Shown: positions 47,201-49,296 of the stretch, one piece after another
Layout of the letters: the number at the start of each line of letters is the position of its first letter
Numbering within the stretch: the first letter of the stretch is position 1
Assembly (NCBI GenBank): GCA_017472225.1
Contig: JAFUQS010000044.1
Coordinates: forward strand, 1 to 50,083
Direction of reading: 5' to 3'
Source: Clostridia bacterium
GTDB taxonomy: Bacteria; Bacillota; Clostridia; Oscillospirales; Acutalibacteraceae
DNA length: 50,083 nucleotides
Program-made: the position numbers and the translations under genes
Notes under the pieces: model-generated
The model's database searches: none
What the model was told of the DNA's origin: nothing
What the model saw: only the letters and a program-made list of their open reading frames with translations

Positions 47201-49176
47201 AGGTCGTTTACAAAGTTATCATATTTAGTCATGCCTTCGCTGCCGAAGATCTGAGTGAAGAGTTCTATTGAATCATCATCAGTCTTATTAGCAAGCTCTC
47301 TGCATTCTGTATAGCCGTATTCAACTAATTCATTATAATATGTAATGATGTTTGAATATGACATACCACCGGTCAGACGAACTGAACCCATGAAGGTATC
47401 CATCTTAGCCTTCATAGCAATATAGTCTGAACCGTTGAGGTTAAGGTTAGCCTTAACATAGTTGTTATAAAACTTATTCCAGTTAGCCTGGTTAAGTGTT
47501 TCTGTTGCAATAAGGTCAAACTTAACATTGCCTTCAGCGTCTTCGATTAAGGGGAATACCTTAATCTCAAATGTTGCAACAACATCTACAGCCTTATTAA
47601 AGAAAGCAAGTGCTTCGTTATAGTCAACATGAATACAGTGCTGAGGCTTTTCGTCTGCATCAACAATGCCATCTTCATTTGTGTCAACCCAACCGTATGT
47701 GCAGTCACCCTTATAGTAACCGTCTTCTTCTGTCAGACCGTTACCGGCGCCGTCACAATATTCTGTGCAACCGTTACATGCTGCCCATGTGTGACCCATA
47801 GCTGCTGATGCACTTGCATCAATAATGGTTGTGTCATAAATTTCATCATAAGCCTCAGCCCATTCTGCAGCGAATGTACGTGCAACTCTTGTGCCGAGAG
47901 CTGACTGCTTGTCGAGAGCCTTGTCATAATCTGTGCCCATCTCAGCAATGATGTCGTCAGCAATGTTTACATTTGTGTCACCGTTGAATGCTTCCTGAGC
48001 ATCAATATTAGCAAACACTTCTGTAACCTGAAGATAAATATCATAAAGCTGGTCACCTAATGTTACAGCATCAGTCAGGTCAGCATCCTCAGTCAGAGCA
48101 TCAGCCTGAGCATAAAGGGCATCAAGCTGTGACTTATACTCTACAGCATAAGCCTTTGCAAGATGAAGATTAACCTTTTCCTTATACCACTGCTGGATTT
48201 CTGCCCAATCCTTCTGATCCTCAACGGGAGTGATGTTGGGAGTTACATATGCATTCCAGATATCTTCAGCGGTACCGACTGCTGTAAAGAGGATAGCACT
48301 TTCAAAGTCATAGAGCTTGTTTGAAATCTCTTTAACCTTTGCATTGAGCTCTTCAGCGCTAAGGGCATCAAAATCAATAGCGAACCAAGCTGCAGTGAGT
48401 GTGATAAACTCTGCAACTGAATTCTTGATTGTGAGCATTGCTGCCGCTGTCTTAGCTGAATCCATCTGATTGTTAGTGAATTCAATGCTGTCAGCTGTCA
48501 GACCGTAGCCGCTGCCTTCAATGCCTGCTGTCTTAAAGCTTGCAGTAGCATTATAGAGCTTCAGGTCAGCCTCAGCAGTGGGAATCTGCTCGTAGTCAGG
48601 AGCCCATTCCAAAACATTGAAGCCAAGACCGATGTAAAGTGAAATTACCTTCGGCACACTGTAGAAGCCTTCGTCTTCTGTTTCACCGAATGCAAAATAC
48701 TTCAGCACCTCGTCATAGTTGTCAATGCTTACAAGAGCACTGGCACGACCTGTCATTGAAGCTTTTACCTGATTGAGTATTTCTTCATAAATTCCGTAGT
48801 AGGTGTGCTTTGTTGCAGCTACTACCTTTGCAGCTTCAGTGTATGCTGCTGCTACCCAGTGCCATGAGCTGGTACCTGTGTCCAGTTCAACCTTCCACTG
48901 AGATGTGTTTGTCTGCTGCGGAACCTTCTTCTTGGCTTCGTCCAGTTTTTCCTGAATTTCAGCCTTTTCAGCTTCTTCCGTAGCATTTGCAAGCTCGCCC
49001 TCAAGCTTCTCAACGTCCGCAATGAGATCAGCTAATGTTGAATAGTTGAGCTCAATACGAGTCATGAGGTTGTCAATTGTGTTACTTGCGCCGAGAACGC
49101 CGAAGCACACTGACACGCTGGAGACTATCATCATGATAGCGAGTACGCAACTTAGTACTTTTTTTCCAACTTTCAT
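19144..49176 (-). CDS. Giant secreted repeat protein (10,010 residues), unknown function
   Basis: One uninterrupted frame of 10,011 codons starts at an ATG seven bases after AAGGAGG and ends at TAA (19144-19146). Residues 1 to about 30 are a signal peptide (basic start, hydrophobic core, end VLGA). Residues about 40-85 are heptad-like and charged, possibly coiled coil. A cysteine-rich patch (about 462-515) includes the EF-hand-like loop DTNEDGIVDADE. From about residue 1,105 to 9,650 fifteen diverged units follow, each marked by an anchor like GGNGYDYAIIPLLEALG and built mostly of leucine-rich amphipathic helices. Acidic tyrosine-rich modules, probably beta-stranded, precede many anchors. The last residues are an acidic run, then NLNWFQRLIKKIKEFF and a hydrophobic end. 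No LPXTG, SLH, dockerin, polyketide/peptide-synthetase or kinase motif was seen. Predicted mass is about 1.1 MDa and the protein is strongly acidic. I do not recognise the family. A surface-retained structural or adhesive role is inference. It is monocistronic. Confidence 0.93.
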   Translation of the reverse strand: MKVGKKVLSCVLAIMMIVSSVSVCFGVLGASNTIDNLMTRIELNYSTLADLIADVEKLEGELANATEEAEKAEIQEKLDEAKKKVPQQTNTSQWKVELDTGTSSWHWVAAAYTEAAKVVAATKHTYYGIYEEILNQVKASMTGRASALVSIDNYDEVLKYFAFGETEDEGFYSVPKVISLYIGLGFNVLEWAPDYEQIPTAEADLKLYNATASFKTAGIEGSGYGLTADSIEFTNNQMDSAKTAAAMLTIKNSVAEFITLTAAWFAIDFDALSAEELNAKVKEISNKLYDFESAILFTAVGTAEDIWNAYVTPNITPVEDQKDWAEIQQWYKEKVNLHLAKAYAVEYKSQLDALYAQADALTEDADLTDAVTLGDQLYDIYLQVTEVFANIDAQEAFNGDTNVNIADDIIAEMGTDYDKALDKQSALGTRVARTFAAEWAEAYDEIYDTTIIDASASAAMGHTWAACNGCTEYCDGAGNGLTEEDGYYKGDCTYGWVDTNEDGIVDADEKPQHCIHVDYNEALAFFNKAVDVVATFEIKVFPLIEDAEGNVKFDLIATETLNQANWNKFYNNYVKANLNLNGSDYIAMKAKMDTFMGSVRLTGGMSYSNIITYYNELVEYGYTECRELANKTDDDSIELFTQIFGSEGMTKYDNFVNDLKRRAANRVYEQLDRIKTYYAEGGNNVTYYNFEAIVSATEALEVQQGTLFNFLRRDPAYNPEAEEFVNTDAEVHTLDELEAMYELVLPYSTKAQEFKDTLAQMRTYAKVEGGVQGDKTILNYLFDRYNSRDDYAGRDFYEYMWVKGVGELDYDTIKELINKLGIGLGAVGSDDSVEVLMDEMVAKFDNMLISNDLGSILDALTVNAETGKGLLGEWSITYTFNNPDGSKTTRYKGDKVQNLREMLINMIMGLLYGGTVQNLLISLCGILGNVIMDLDMDIAVIGKVGVKLPKYLRGALPLMPHWFTENWNGNSCGQTGVRWYKFYDGSLYGSNYDYSKVLEILAKAPRLNESGNVSNGDNEKTVSFWDNDVRINFSQSGAGKGLPDNAWDTYTPEEIWHVENNTDLYTSFAAASAGLAGPLGTILCDTSSTLRAKSDIIGIELNAIAENIGDPLYDRLLVPLYELLGITAYNASTNPYGYRSGSTMTDASKIAGYLEGGDTTPYITGYGVTFWRYILEPLIYWMETQLFVNPVQTILGLLPNLLCAIEYNQILPKVKNIKLDFLIDLFGGISVYKLGVWDLLGGMLTDMGIELDKGFAGVINMLLQVTRVNKAYYDAEMAKAEEDRVAFLKKNVLDADGNKIYDLVDKDGNVKQYNIDIEEFNETYPDGHPDEWTATARMEVYVDENGYYYAKPGMLTQTLFSTGAKGCNTGLLEMFEYNSRTGHGTVDLGMPVNRIMSMGSLTVKTVTGAQSSFINYHLNPDTGDVLLALFRWLMNDGVFYKLAPMLNGMLSTDTGEESASSVTIIDTILPIIDGQADTVVAILISLLNEYTPEYYAYNDTYADGGFEILKTIGTTAGKFVVGQYLSESLADIPDGKYYADGKEIIVAGGVFDTTDEKIMVGKVNRAIKAIDDLIMDLLPTLIPMVLPMLEGMLPENMAGIIEPLKNIEEGDNLADVVADVITSNDVMQLLVTLLVGTGEQKTEKDEDGNEVLVYEKDENGDYVLDDAGNKIPVMDTGLLGGLLGEGILANLLTALADFDIDIRPYGFWKAAQADGNTAITRWLQDCLTEAQKEDSSITAETLSWAYVTAPADVNGETFDWFYMLKGDETAEVKIDTFFDALETLLTPLDPILSFIFSGQDITLLDELTLEGNPGYSTGLVMLIEALGYGGVKIAGTNYTASMKATDYLTHVHGSIDPEANKTGRNWTTVNSPLSPLFTALRGFLVGDDATGNVGILESPLTALLTKLPNIAYLLYSYDSTEVDASGAFKKTNNLAQAVKNLIAPVLSLLDIVDPILARALELDIAALLDEFLNIELMLNEMITGMVREEDASAGEVVVSNFIDFAALAAYGSDNIDVKAASNVTGVGGTFTYFHGNPGQALITIVRSIMSDELIVEFADTFMDWYTTVEDGEEITDEMRDDWTRVRQIVTDIAKRAKEPVLIGDDKQYNGTGVDIIVGILVDLLTDYVPGEGVEMFYETMGNEEYSAEIMEKYGIYSTGYDWLNITLDENDTPLFTKEEVGDTLDSFDAVLKKALPDVIDILTSQNILDLSSLGIELEGGATLYEVLTKLVESFAFTDEIMTTIVNLLGGLFGGSIGDFLPIVADAGIDITAISVYKNAAENGGLRQYMAYGLENFDAATGQITVDGETRDLTWADISAAHGYQAYEYDEHGNVVLNEDGSAKLAYAQQDKLNDKGEQIKDADGNVVTEDNLESPTMKLIASTYIQEKKDGKFVYTYKTVDADGKSVDAEYLSAFEHLESFAEPELDEDGKVKVDEDGNEIWTKYTLKAVYTETKIDGAWSWNFDNVTAMGNYGDNFYGKVSYFITCLWEIIGGLGDILEAIFFGADSNKAVKLFDTLNIEGEDGFADTLLPLLRGLGLDAILSYLNTTAATDSDGNELTDPDDGSTYTMLEQLNDERVEIYGAGVNPIPANLLKGNEGARRSFGTWVTTGTDDVVAWTYAAEQAGTIEWASEYGYDMEIFLKVVVNYIFYFVEILATYPITTLMNMLPTLAYFVTSDGLTQILTNLLTFVTVLTDRLAPIIDVDVNTLGGSLVDMLATGSWESFQEVFTQHIDYDENGNLVQTTSDITFTESIVGLFANMEIDLTGLMKSEEPFVRTITYFTNGEVDAQARAMVEAAPDDEEVAKAARDMRTQASYAWLKSVAALAQPFGDSYTDANGKTHTIKGNMLPYDINGDGTIDSDEKVDARGMVKVDAYNGQLEVDSEDVFMFILDFVFENTTMKEVLGALLGYDLTDENGSDAEFLDELLTNVFRSPDSVVDLIVALFTTYDVASAEGVQLMAIDEYHYNFYDEDGSTTYQDILPQIQAGTYAGSEISRVKTGYAIDNLDKLVGTVLNLFKKDLVKEGGLFHGIFTENDDINLKAAVNGLLEDLLFTDDMINDLLGMLVGLLAGEGVGDIIGVVTDLLKSAAGIDIAPEAFANNAILQSIILKEDGTAKTWSEIAAENTKYEYKYQKLVEDKDGNLVGETDDKGEPVYASHFDVEGATTAVVDADGDGEEDDTVALIKVWNQRHQTIDQNGVKKYVYYFYETEEDKTNDVRTEYFHTGDNETEYVIPATDGEEEQKFTLTKVMEDDTTSQATAVKFDKQWNIVVEGDSKTSRLNFVTVLWDVLEPLAPVLGVFLTGQNLSLYGEITIRGFDGYEGVILPLINALGAPVFTYEDENGNERKYLETYYENQERYEAAIYGGEYEEADGTITNYVGESQVMIQVIIDAVFALVDSLCDRPVSTIATLLPYLARFLESKGIDTILGNLLSPVTALTDMIKNVYDLDIMGLIKGLLQGLAADMQQPAVDTATDYVEEQIDEAAAANANAGVALAAEEDDSILNNDSGIDTSKLTFMDIIWDIIEAVQIDMGDGKKLVLSDIITDRLFVTLASCAWYDDEGLGYVMIKDINIVADNLDDSRVINVEKDTDYFVDRETVLLAFLDTLLFQESVRDLIAGLIGDFDFSDEALKDMKPAEDKVLDTDYLLPVLLYGVFMDGEAVERLLIDLLSWYDVEYAPERVEVPAELDDALPTTDWDTIGIDEAELEKLPTDLDNLVAAILPLVLELLPQFGLDLGIDLGGADTIEEMVENLIGSLFVDTVNEDGTVKNGLATTLFTLLVNLLGGGKLDEILSLVYELTGGDENAVNLTLDYFKASSSAIATYFADCDTWEDAYNKYSVKVEYDAESDKVTWTDDNGTPDDETDDIEHKDEAAANDGKYLYKTDAQNKAVHVYAKDEDGNAIVATTNGQIETCPDCGLEFYVTAGDGEALEGDDAANVVAYTNGAFEYEYQYEVKLTGTNSFGVKDYDTAIALLGDIITPFVPVFKLLFLEKGDLVLLDGITISAGDGYDRFVIPVAEMFGIEIEKDKYDIETLTNAEFGDWFVNGLVKLINKIVKSPVQTIVDLLPNLAYFIVSGGLAQAVEQLLAPILTLVDMVNDIAAKEIEVEGRDEPLVALNIYELLVDLLKDIITLPEGTDTPGEIISALLTDEGLEDLIMGLVKDDMGTPDDKSDDVTKLGFLDGFFMDLVKKTVAITDVETMRYFGATVSGGTRTVKGVKATRANTLLQLISEIVLAEDGLIFDILEMTGTDLNDPANETLKTVIDGITGNNRYCVLEVLLNYFNHYDVEGSLIEYLSFEAKTFAYETYSTDTTLTARKVRRAIKKLDQAILGLIPEILPMLEEVAFLKGALDSLKKDDGTYTGVTLKMVVEAILTDLAFKDETMDMLIGMIVGLLGGDGIADTLNTLNPILKDLLSVDLAPAAVAAGAEAGGAQALADFIDAAIEGTIADRTTSGFDDEGLATQTVREATWSDIAGYYSDYAYYYIDTVVDDKGTEDDTTDDVTTYTIKQHFDNNKIEDGTSTKITVDGEEKTVVLYTRAIATDKDGNIVWADAEGGTPTFARVMKDDQYGFNWTYSVADDPDTEDVDEAKDYEGTVYLETETADKATVKIDGKDVEVAVEEAYVEAGTKVLGATKYTWGIDAAEGFEAKKDMFINILWGIVKAVEPVVNFLFHGEDITIKSKVDGKEVEAITIKGGNGYRYALYPLLQALGADQMGNTLTDPAVYEAAQGNVLTLTAIVDGVLNVVENLENGPFEYILNLLPSLSYFLASDGLRLFVENLASPVFALLDVAEPAVGALLDDLLGGMLSPMIGDFMPDFGAEVEAARKIDDNDTPDDTSDDFKVYTLDEILQIAGKDGSNLVAILNKLVGGMLVETPEGETAKVIEILPANFFSEYVAYAIDISKDDGAIDYYELKNKTTGEIIFIAQADYNEADYKADYDIIGTRYAVSQWSVDIADSLVYLLESVLSGDLVKEIAKYGSDDWNEKLEKEDFITIILNNLITGKDLGLTLTDIIVSLFEGYKVSYTELNGIYIDIDHTGMTASPELPGKLDKIINEALPVILPLIAGEDVEAGSIMDTLLKACEGYGKDEDGNEVAETETILAVVVDELLGSFLSDEMVRGVVEMLVGILGNETIDMILGLIKIGDHKLTATDYLAQISAHFDGKADYATALAAVQSIMTGYDSWAEVAEANTKYAYTYVIKEATADAEAVLGTYYDVSDKLDGTKKTIDETEYTLTKKTEEIKNEDGTVTLKHVTAVKLDESLTFGIDAAEDKLTAVINAFTVLLEPLTEVLQLVLQGKTLTLLSSNGVYVGKSFEDAYNTTTGAAGETPDDDRATADVGVIMGDGFIEIRGSKGYDEGLLALAEAIFGDKAASLGIVSGETFNAYNDIEDILGAVIDIIMALVDGLTAGPVTFLADHLAGLLYFVVSDNLAALVDNVLALANGLFEVLAPVTGTDDLLSMLGLDLSILKLDNLLDMLNDLIQKPTDFEVTIADDGKATYVRDEKTVEVEDTTKIFDKTIKNEDGSEETIKAITVNTGLDFEITKEMLTELVAALGEFKTIESLRTSANSALVNADGNYVDTTGKLIPEAELEAVLSDGKLTTVVGCRDHFADGLLSFVLSDDILGKFLTKDEENPDNILNDLIDSLTAENAADGVIEILEKLSIKYIVEYTAIVAEDGLLALAKNPVLYDDPEKGHAISKATAEKAVDNVDNLIGPILSMVGMGSLEELVGGLVFNDDMVNMIVGLLAGIFSGLNSDIMDIIDTVAGILGEEIDLSVENYKKDADIAGFFGEATTWAEVAEMYTKYAYTYTIPADPEVEDSKDETVTVYLAEGLTEYEADGKTYELTKVYEQAVSSEGHPMYKVTLPNGLVINMGVVANDGVTTKDGKTTVKVNTEAGVVDCAAEVIYTDVQATKVVYDYAWGMAELDDIYAQIDKFVAVLTSFLAPLDFILEVLLAGGSNAATDEEKIANSDSIGAFEEINIMGGSGYNYAIIPLLETLGVPNYKELENGKKIQILSQADYEDTIATKGTLGYILETLLYYIADGLNAPLSFVADLLTNLVYSIANGDGLTILISNLIAPVTELLKAVEGVLPVAIKIDLLELFPAEGEEAEIFKIMLGADVAENGADVGLELDLSLPVIEQLITKVLNNFAKDLDVEFNLRDFVESAIAVDENGKIIYVDSMTTTDWDHINPADAQWRKRIVVDRADAIVAFLDMIVTQEFLDGLLKMLNVEFDENGYIPALANFSTTVAQIVKDALDDPTTAIDAIIRLLAADYTVEDYKVLFDVLSLANYTYDDSVASKANLALALNKLDAVINNAIEPLLNMLGGMDNMPEIVTELAAAVKDGKAEASIGGVLDYVLDDLLFTDDLINSLFSMLVGLLGSMDDKTFTMINDLLGEILHINLTPAEFANAIAAAGIDDSKIAAYIAKFPATEKAVTWADIAAANTKFVYSYEIPAEEEGKEPKVVEVYFDYEGEVTYEDEDGVAWAIKPVMVEDKDEEGNTITVQKTKVVTTEQWIAADETDKQHAFISTVLEILAPFSPVLDWLFRGEGIQLIYEGFVLDGGNAYDNVLVPLVKALGVDIKTNAQLGVDENAIVCVEELLNGILALVDKLADAPIQTIIDLVTGLSYFIASDGIEETVRGIVAPIFGLVSTLETIAPMSTIDALLEELVKVELPGGKPLNITNIIDIAGDHGEGLVAMLNELIGSVEITDEAGNAVYLNLLKDDFFVQVANHGIVYEDTDVKTITDEAEIGYDYQPDHKYVADWSVDRTDALMYVLSAVCSDDFLTVLCDLIGQEKGTTVGDLILGLAGKQNNLVDIIITLLTDYKINYVDYARQPISKEPVEHIAPMTEESLQKALAALDPIIVAVIGIIGLDADSLQSLLGELLEGLDVGNMLVNMLVPLLAGLDLGEILGYVKDLTNIDLDIAPEAFQHNTFKSQLANFIGSAEDLNEDGEISWSEIEAKYTQYVYTYEVTNDKGEVQYDDEGKAKTETYYSYDADLDGKTVTIGEGEDAKEVKLSKALIEQTKLDAEGKPVVGEDGTEVKESVHKTEMHAEYDWKLALNKSLDGVVNLAADLLYPLDFVLGLLLTGEQVIVLPDVNEDGSRGDDIRISGGRGYNFAIIPLLEALGIEALTEAEYVELAKTKGHLWYILDAIIGKVEDELLKTPVQTLLKLLANLFYFIGSDGINNIADNLLAFANVLLKKVAPVFKVGISIDLGELNKTDGKVLKTTFDKNEDGSTPAYVASMEAGIKVNVKGSDLTTLLKDLLEGIEIEIDGKKEPLGLSLDLNWLSIASQMAAADENGIVKVPTAQVTTEGEAATWFNVVGDVEDTFTTLIKTLLTEENTYAIAKLVEGLLANVDLPDGSEEGEIDVVGIIKDILYDPNGIQELLAAVVLLLSGTYDIQPADVAYYVFAALTYFDGENAADGDKLNSAISRLDAIIVREVPELLPKFIDADKAEGILKTLVDAAAQSDSLYGMVEYILADLAFTADNFNSLMNTLVKALAGFLTEDLAKTLMDLLGVDLAPQAFAAETGYTQLISYVGDNKTWADVWTANSTEVTKEDGTKERVANDYNWGVTDQSTFVTALLSLLTPLNPVLDFILCGGNLELLSDSIKLPGGNAYNTALIPLFKALGVDLATANTSTEALDKLVDGLIGTNGLVGKLTNAPLQTILELVAGLGYLVANDNLQPIIENLLAPVFAILELLEPVISRNQLDGILKGFIKLGDKRYGLTDLIGIGNNGGANLVALVNDLLGGLEVKDKDGNVVDTINALDEDFFVELSQYAIVNEEPTETPDADQFTESDVISDVVATNWDVDAAETLMYILDKVLDDTFLKVLIGKIAPDAQEGDTVVTIVTSLADKEIELVDVILMLLDNYTITYKKIPQAPLTGAGADYTPFDKNAAKVEEALPDAITALDALLTTVLGMLGTDSDLGGMIDGLVAGADLGNLLMGLLVPVLADLDLGDILGYVEDLTNLKLDINPQAFAATKFGSKLGDFIGDAQTWAEVEAKYAEYAYTYKTTDAEGKEVTVTVTDDSDALTEWKVTTTDEDGKEVVTTYSLTKSMVQATDEDGNKLYTYEADGTETQIALADDKVTTAEDGTMTTVITSGEGEDATETTVILTKVLVHEKKFDADYDWGMKTLEDVINFAADLLLPLDVVFEILLSGKQIIALEDEDYIRRADIRINGGYGYNYAIIPLLEALGATPVSQATYDAEIDGKYHGSSLKYILDTIVARVDGILAAPITEVLGLVANLFYFIGSEGVNTLVLNLVAPLTELLDAVCKVYPISLFVGMDENNAFKFDFDIENKKGLAPGLTFDLSADDLSALISGLLSGIEIDGEPLGLTLDLDWLALAAAMAKRDKDGNIIYTDSAMVYGYADSTAIGDGNDPYKNISGDAADTLVTLLNAILTDANVAVIKDLVLGLIGDAELDPTIEGLINDVLSDNDAVINLVGTLVLILTGEYDITVLEMVFKFLGVKDYGLKKADEAIAALDRLIGKALPALLPIIAGDDVEEGSLMDTLLDAAETVPEGTPVLKHIVDTLLSDMLFTDEMMKTITDMLIKLLGQSISEDLVGTLGDLLGINLAPVDFATASGSAELLAYVNAATGTGTDGAITWADVLAAHSHKETVEGEETVVVDDAIFTNVNNKDAFLGAIYSLLNPLESVLAFLLTGGNLEIAKGMGVDNVMLKGNNGYENAIWYLFKALGLEEMGATWTPATDAVDALANTIDYVFILVDELCNAPFNTLLILLGNLSFFIANGGVEVLINNLVSPVLSLVDALDGTISREELDALLASLTGNEMLTISGILGIAGDHGETLVKLVNDLLGGLEVEGEDGTVHVVNALPDDFFVQLAKAAIKVDTPAGLVDPTDVGKEVTKWHVETGDTIMFILDTALTTDFLTILCKKLGLTATDEEGNENMVYNILMSLVDKEEEVIDLLISLLAKYLVEYTEYAQQNLKKEQMTSAETNKQFNSIVSNLDALIPTILSLVGLEDADGNAITGLGDLIKGFINDDIGNMLVGMIVELLGGLDMDLDEILGYVRELSNLKDLDIAPKAFANDDFGSNVKKFFEDSAVKAGTTLDELTWPQVWEVNSVEVADDPATPDVDESGREFIPYTWGVAGLMDLVNLLCDFIQPLDPILAVLIQGGQVRSDFEASGGTTVGKSISALDEINIMGGMGYNYSIIPLLELLGIDAMSQQAYDSAVKANHDSVLYPILNQLVTAVENDILKNPINWLTSILANLCYVIGNDDIGTIIDNLLAPVNQLIAKVDTIIPIAIEINLGYINTDKAVVQTYLGKEHPGVDAGIHIVVEGEALANMLSDLLANIEVEGKPLGLVVDLNWLELAAKAGADTNGDGIVDFDSTKLDPKYDIYAGKSYSTIKGDAADTFVTLLEVVINKQEDGSNNIEKILEALGVELDPSIKDIIDQIVDDPSKIIDLIAGLLGDVSYQPVQNRPINVTGADYRSYLTFTEQNADIIASNLDNLIVRILDMAGVGSLQSLLGQFISDAMVNKLVDMIVGLLAGDSVGPILETIATLDLGIEIPLTLASFSAKMSELAATRDYLKGVAAHLEKAVAAGGDNPTWANVTSLEEANIDWKITEGNTNHFTRAVAGFLTPLNDLLELLLIGEGKELDVFGIVQIGGGNGYDYAIIPLLEALGFSANDVLTHKEYVDAVNADETQLLGYILGKVADLVNKLLAKPVDTLLGILPNLAYFFSNEGLLLTVKNLLAPVYSVLITVTNVLGVDITSYLKLEELLHNIDLGIVVGGAKYDFHIPTIDWFNLASQGGSKAQEVDTSRSLEANSYTKEMRADEYAAYTAANPNAPHKSTQKNIVADKGDTLTVVLTWVFDMFGEAGNREALVQWLVDFFDLQSGAEQAVRYGVNELFNQAELNNSSDIIVSALMYALGVTVTIDAALMGNVATIQQIFKDLFGAIGNGSQCTYGAIADAMEQLTGVWKETVGGDDHYHDAEQEVEENLNWFQRLIKKIKEFFQKIFGIFG
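20224..21633 (-). repeat. Giant protein repeat unit 14 (about 470 codons, A type)
   Basis: The anchor is GGMGYNYSIIPLLELLG. The A-type marker is PLGLVVDLNWLELAAK. An EF-hand-like loop DTNGDGIVDFDS (about 21058-21093) lies after it. The acidic module is absent. Confidence 0.7.
21634..23089 (-). repeat. Giant protein repeat unit 13 (about 485 codons, B type)
   Basis: The anchor is GNNGYENAIWYLFKALG. The B-type markers are IAGDHGETLVKLVNDLL and DDFFVQLAKAAI. The acidic module is reduced to a short linker ending YTWG. Confidence 0.7.
23090..24600 (-). repeat. Giant protein repeat unit 12 (about 505 codons, A type)
   Basis: The anchor is GGYGYNYAIIPLLEALG. The A-type marker is PLGLTLDLDWLALAA. 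No long acidic module precedes the next anchor. Confidence 0.7.
24601..26306 (-). repeat. Giant protein repeat unit 11 (about 570 codons, B type)
   Basis: The anchor is GGNAYNTALIPLFKALG. The B-type markers NLVALVNDLLGGLEV and DEDFFVELSQYAI are present. It is longer than its neighbours because a full acidic module (about 24729-25143) is retained. Confidence 0.7.
26307..27825 (-). repeat. Giant protein repeat unit 10 (about 505 codons, A type)
   Basis: The anchor is GGRGYNFAIIPLLEALG. The A-type marker is PLGLSLDLNWLSIASQ. The acidic module before the next anchor is reduced to a short linker ending YNWG. Confidence 0.7.
27826..29483 (-). repeat. Giant protein repeat unit 9 (about 550 codons, B type)
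   Basis: The anchor is GGNAYDNVLVPLVKALG. B-type markers are IAGDHGEGLVAMLNEL and DDFFVQVANHGI. The acidic module (about 27975-28290) precedes the next anchor. Confidence 0.7.
29484..31224 (-). repeat. Giant protein repeat unit 8 (about 580 codons, A-like)
   Basis: The anchor is GGSGYNYAIIPLLETLG. A-type features include the segment PVAIKIDLLEL. The motif VVDRADAIVAFLD is followed by an acidic module at about 29590-29860. Confidence 0.65.
31225..33123 (-). repeat. Giant protein repeat unit 7 (about 635 codons)
   Basis: The anchor is degenerate (GSKGYDEGLLALAEAIFG). The segment after the helical block is unlike both subtypes. An acidic module (about 31395-31790) precedes the next anchor. Confidence 0.6.
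33124..35100 (-). repeat. Giant protein repeat unit 6 (about 660 codons, B-like)
   Basis: The anchor is GGNGYRYALYPLLQALG. It carries the B-type segment IAGKDGSNLVAILNKLVGG and the motif DTPDDTSDD near 34650-34680. A short acidic module (about 33370-33630) ends the unit. Confidence 0.65.
35101..37170 (-). repeat. Giant protein repeat unit 5 (about 690 codons)
   Basis: The anchor is AGDGYDRFVIPVAEMFG. GTPDDKSDD occurs near 36650-36680 and GTEDDTTDD near 35675-35700. The acidic module at about 35255-35775 is the longest in the protein, about 170 residues. Confidence 0.65.
37171..39240 (-). repeat. Giant protein repeat unit 4 (about 690 codons)
   Basis: The anchor is GFDGYEGVILPLINALG. The acidic module (about 37270-37685) carries an isolated CPDCG motif and the acidic motif GTPDDETDD. 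An alanine-rich acidic linker lies near 38660-38770. Confidence 0.65.
39241..41625 (-). repeat. Giant protein repeat unit 3 (longest, about 795 codons)
   Basis: The anchor is GEDGFADTLLPLLRGLG. The unit contains a canonical EF-hand-like loop DINGDGTIDSDE (40588-40623) and a second acidic loop DADGDGEEDD (about 39640-39669) in the acidic module at 39350-39830. Confidence 0.65.
41626..43756 (-). repeat. Giant protein repeat unit 2 (about 710 codons)
   Basis: The anchor is GNPGYSTGLVMLIEALG. An acidic tyrosine-rich module (about 41785-42245) with several DEDGN-type loops lies before the next anchor. Confidence 0.65.
43757..45860 (-). repeat. Giant protein repeat unit 1 (about 700 codons)
   Basis: This is the most diverged anchor, ending LVPLYELLGI. 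It is followed by the family's usual helical segment NPVQTILGLLPNLL. An acidic patch near 44160-44270 contains two DEDGN/DENGD-type loops. Boundaries of all units are set at the anchors and are approximate. Confidence 0.55.
45861..49176 (-). other. Giant protein: N-terminal non-repeat region (about residues 1-1105)
   Basis: This region holds the signal peptide, a charged helical stretch and long alpha-helical sequence rich in alanine, asparagine and tyrosine. The cysteine patch at about 47630-47790 includes CNGCTEYC and two later cysteines, with one EF-hand-like loop (47651-47686). The region lacks clear anchors and probably forms a separate head or export-proximal domain. Confidence 0.65.
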
Positions 49177-49186
49177 AAATTTTCCT

Positions 49187-49290
49187 CCTTAAATGAAAGA
49201 ATAGAATATATTTTTAAATAGGAATTCCCTATATATTCCCGATATTTACCCCAAAATGGGTGCAAAATACCCATAGAGACACCTATAACT
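49187..49290 (-). promoter_or_regulatory. Structured leader of the giant gene
   Basis: The predicted untranslated leader is about 110 nt. It contains ATGGGT and ACCCAT arms (49256-49274) and an AT-rich imperfect palindrome around GGAATTCC (near 49220-49230). It ends in AAGGAGG seven bases before the ATG. I recognise no known riboswitch. Confidence 0.45.
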
Positions 49291-49296
49291 ATAAGT

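Noticed and set aside
19144-49176. Giant gene as a polyketide/peptide synthetase or a phage tape-measure protein
   Set aside because: No adenylation, condensation, ketosynthase or carrier motifs are visible. A signal peptide and absence of phage genes argue against a tape measure.
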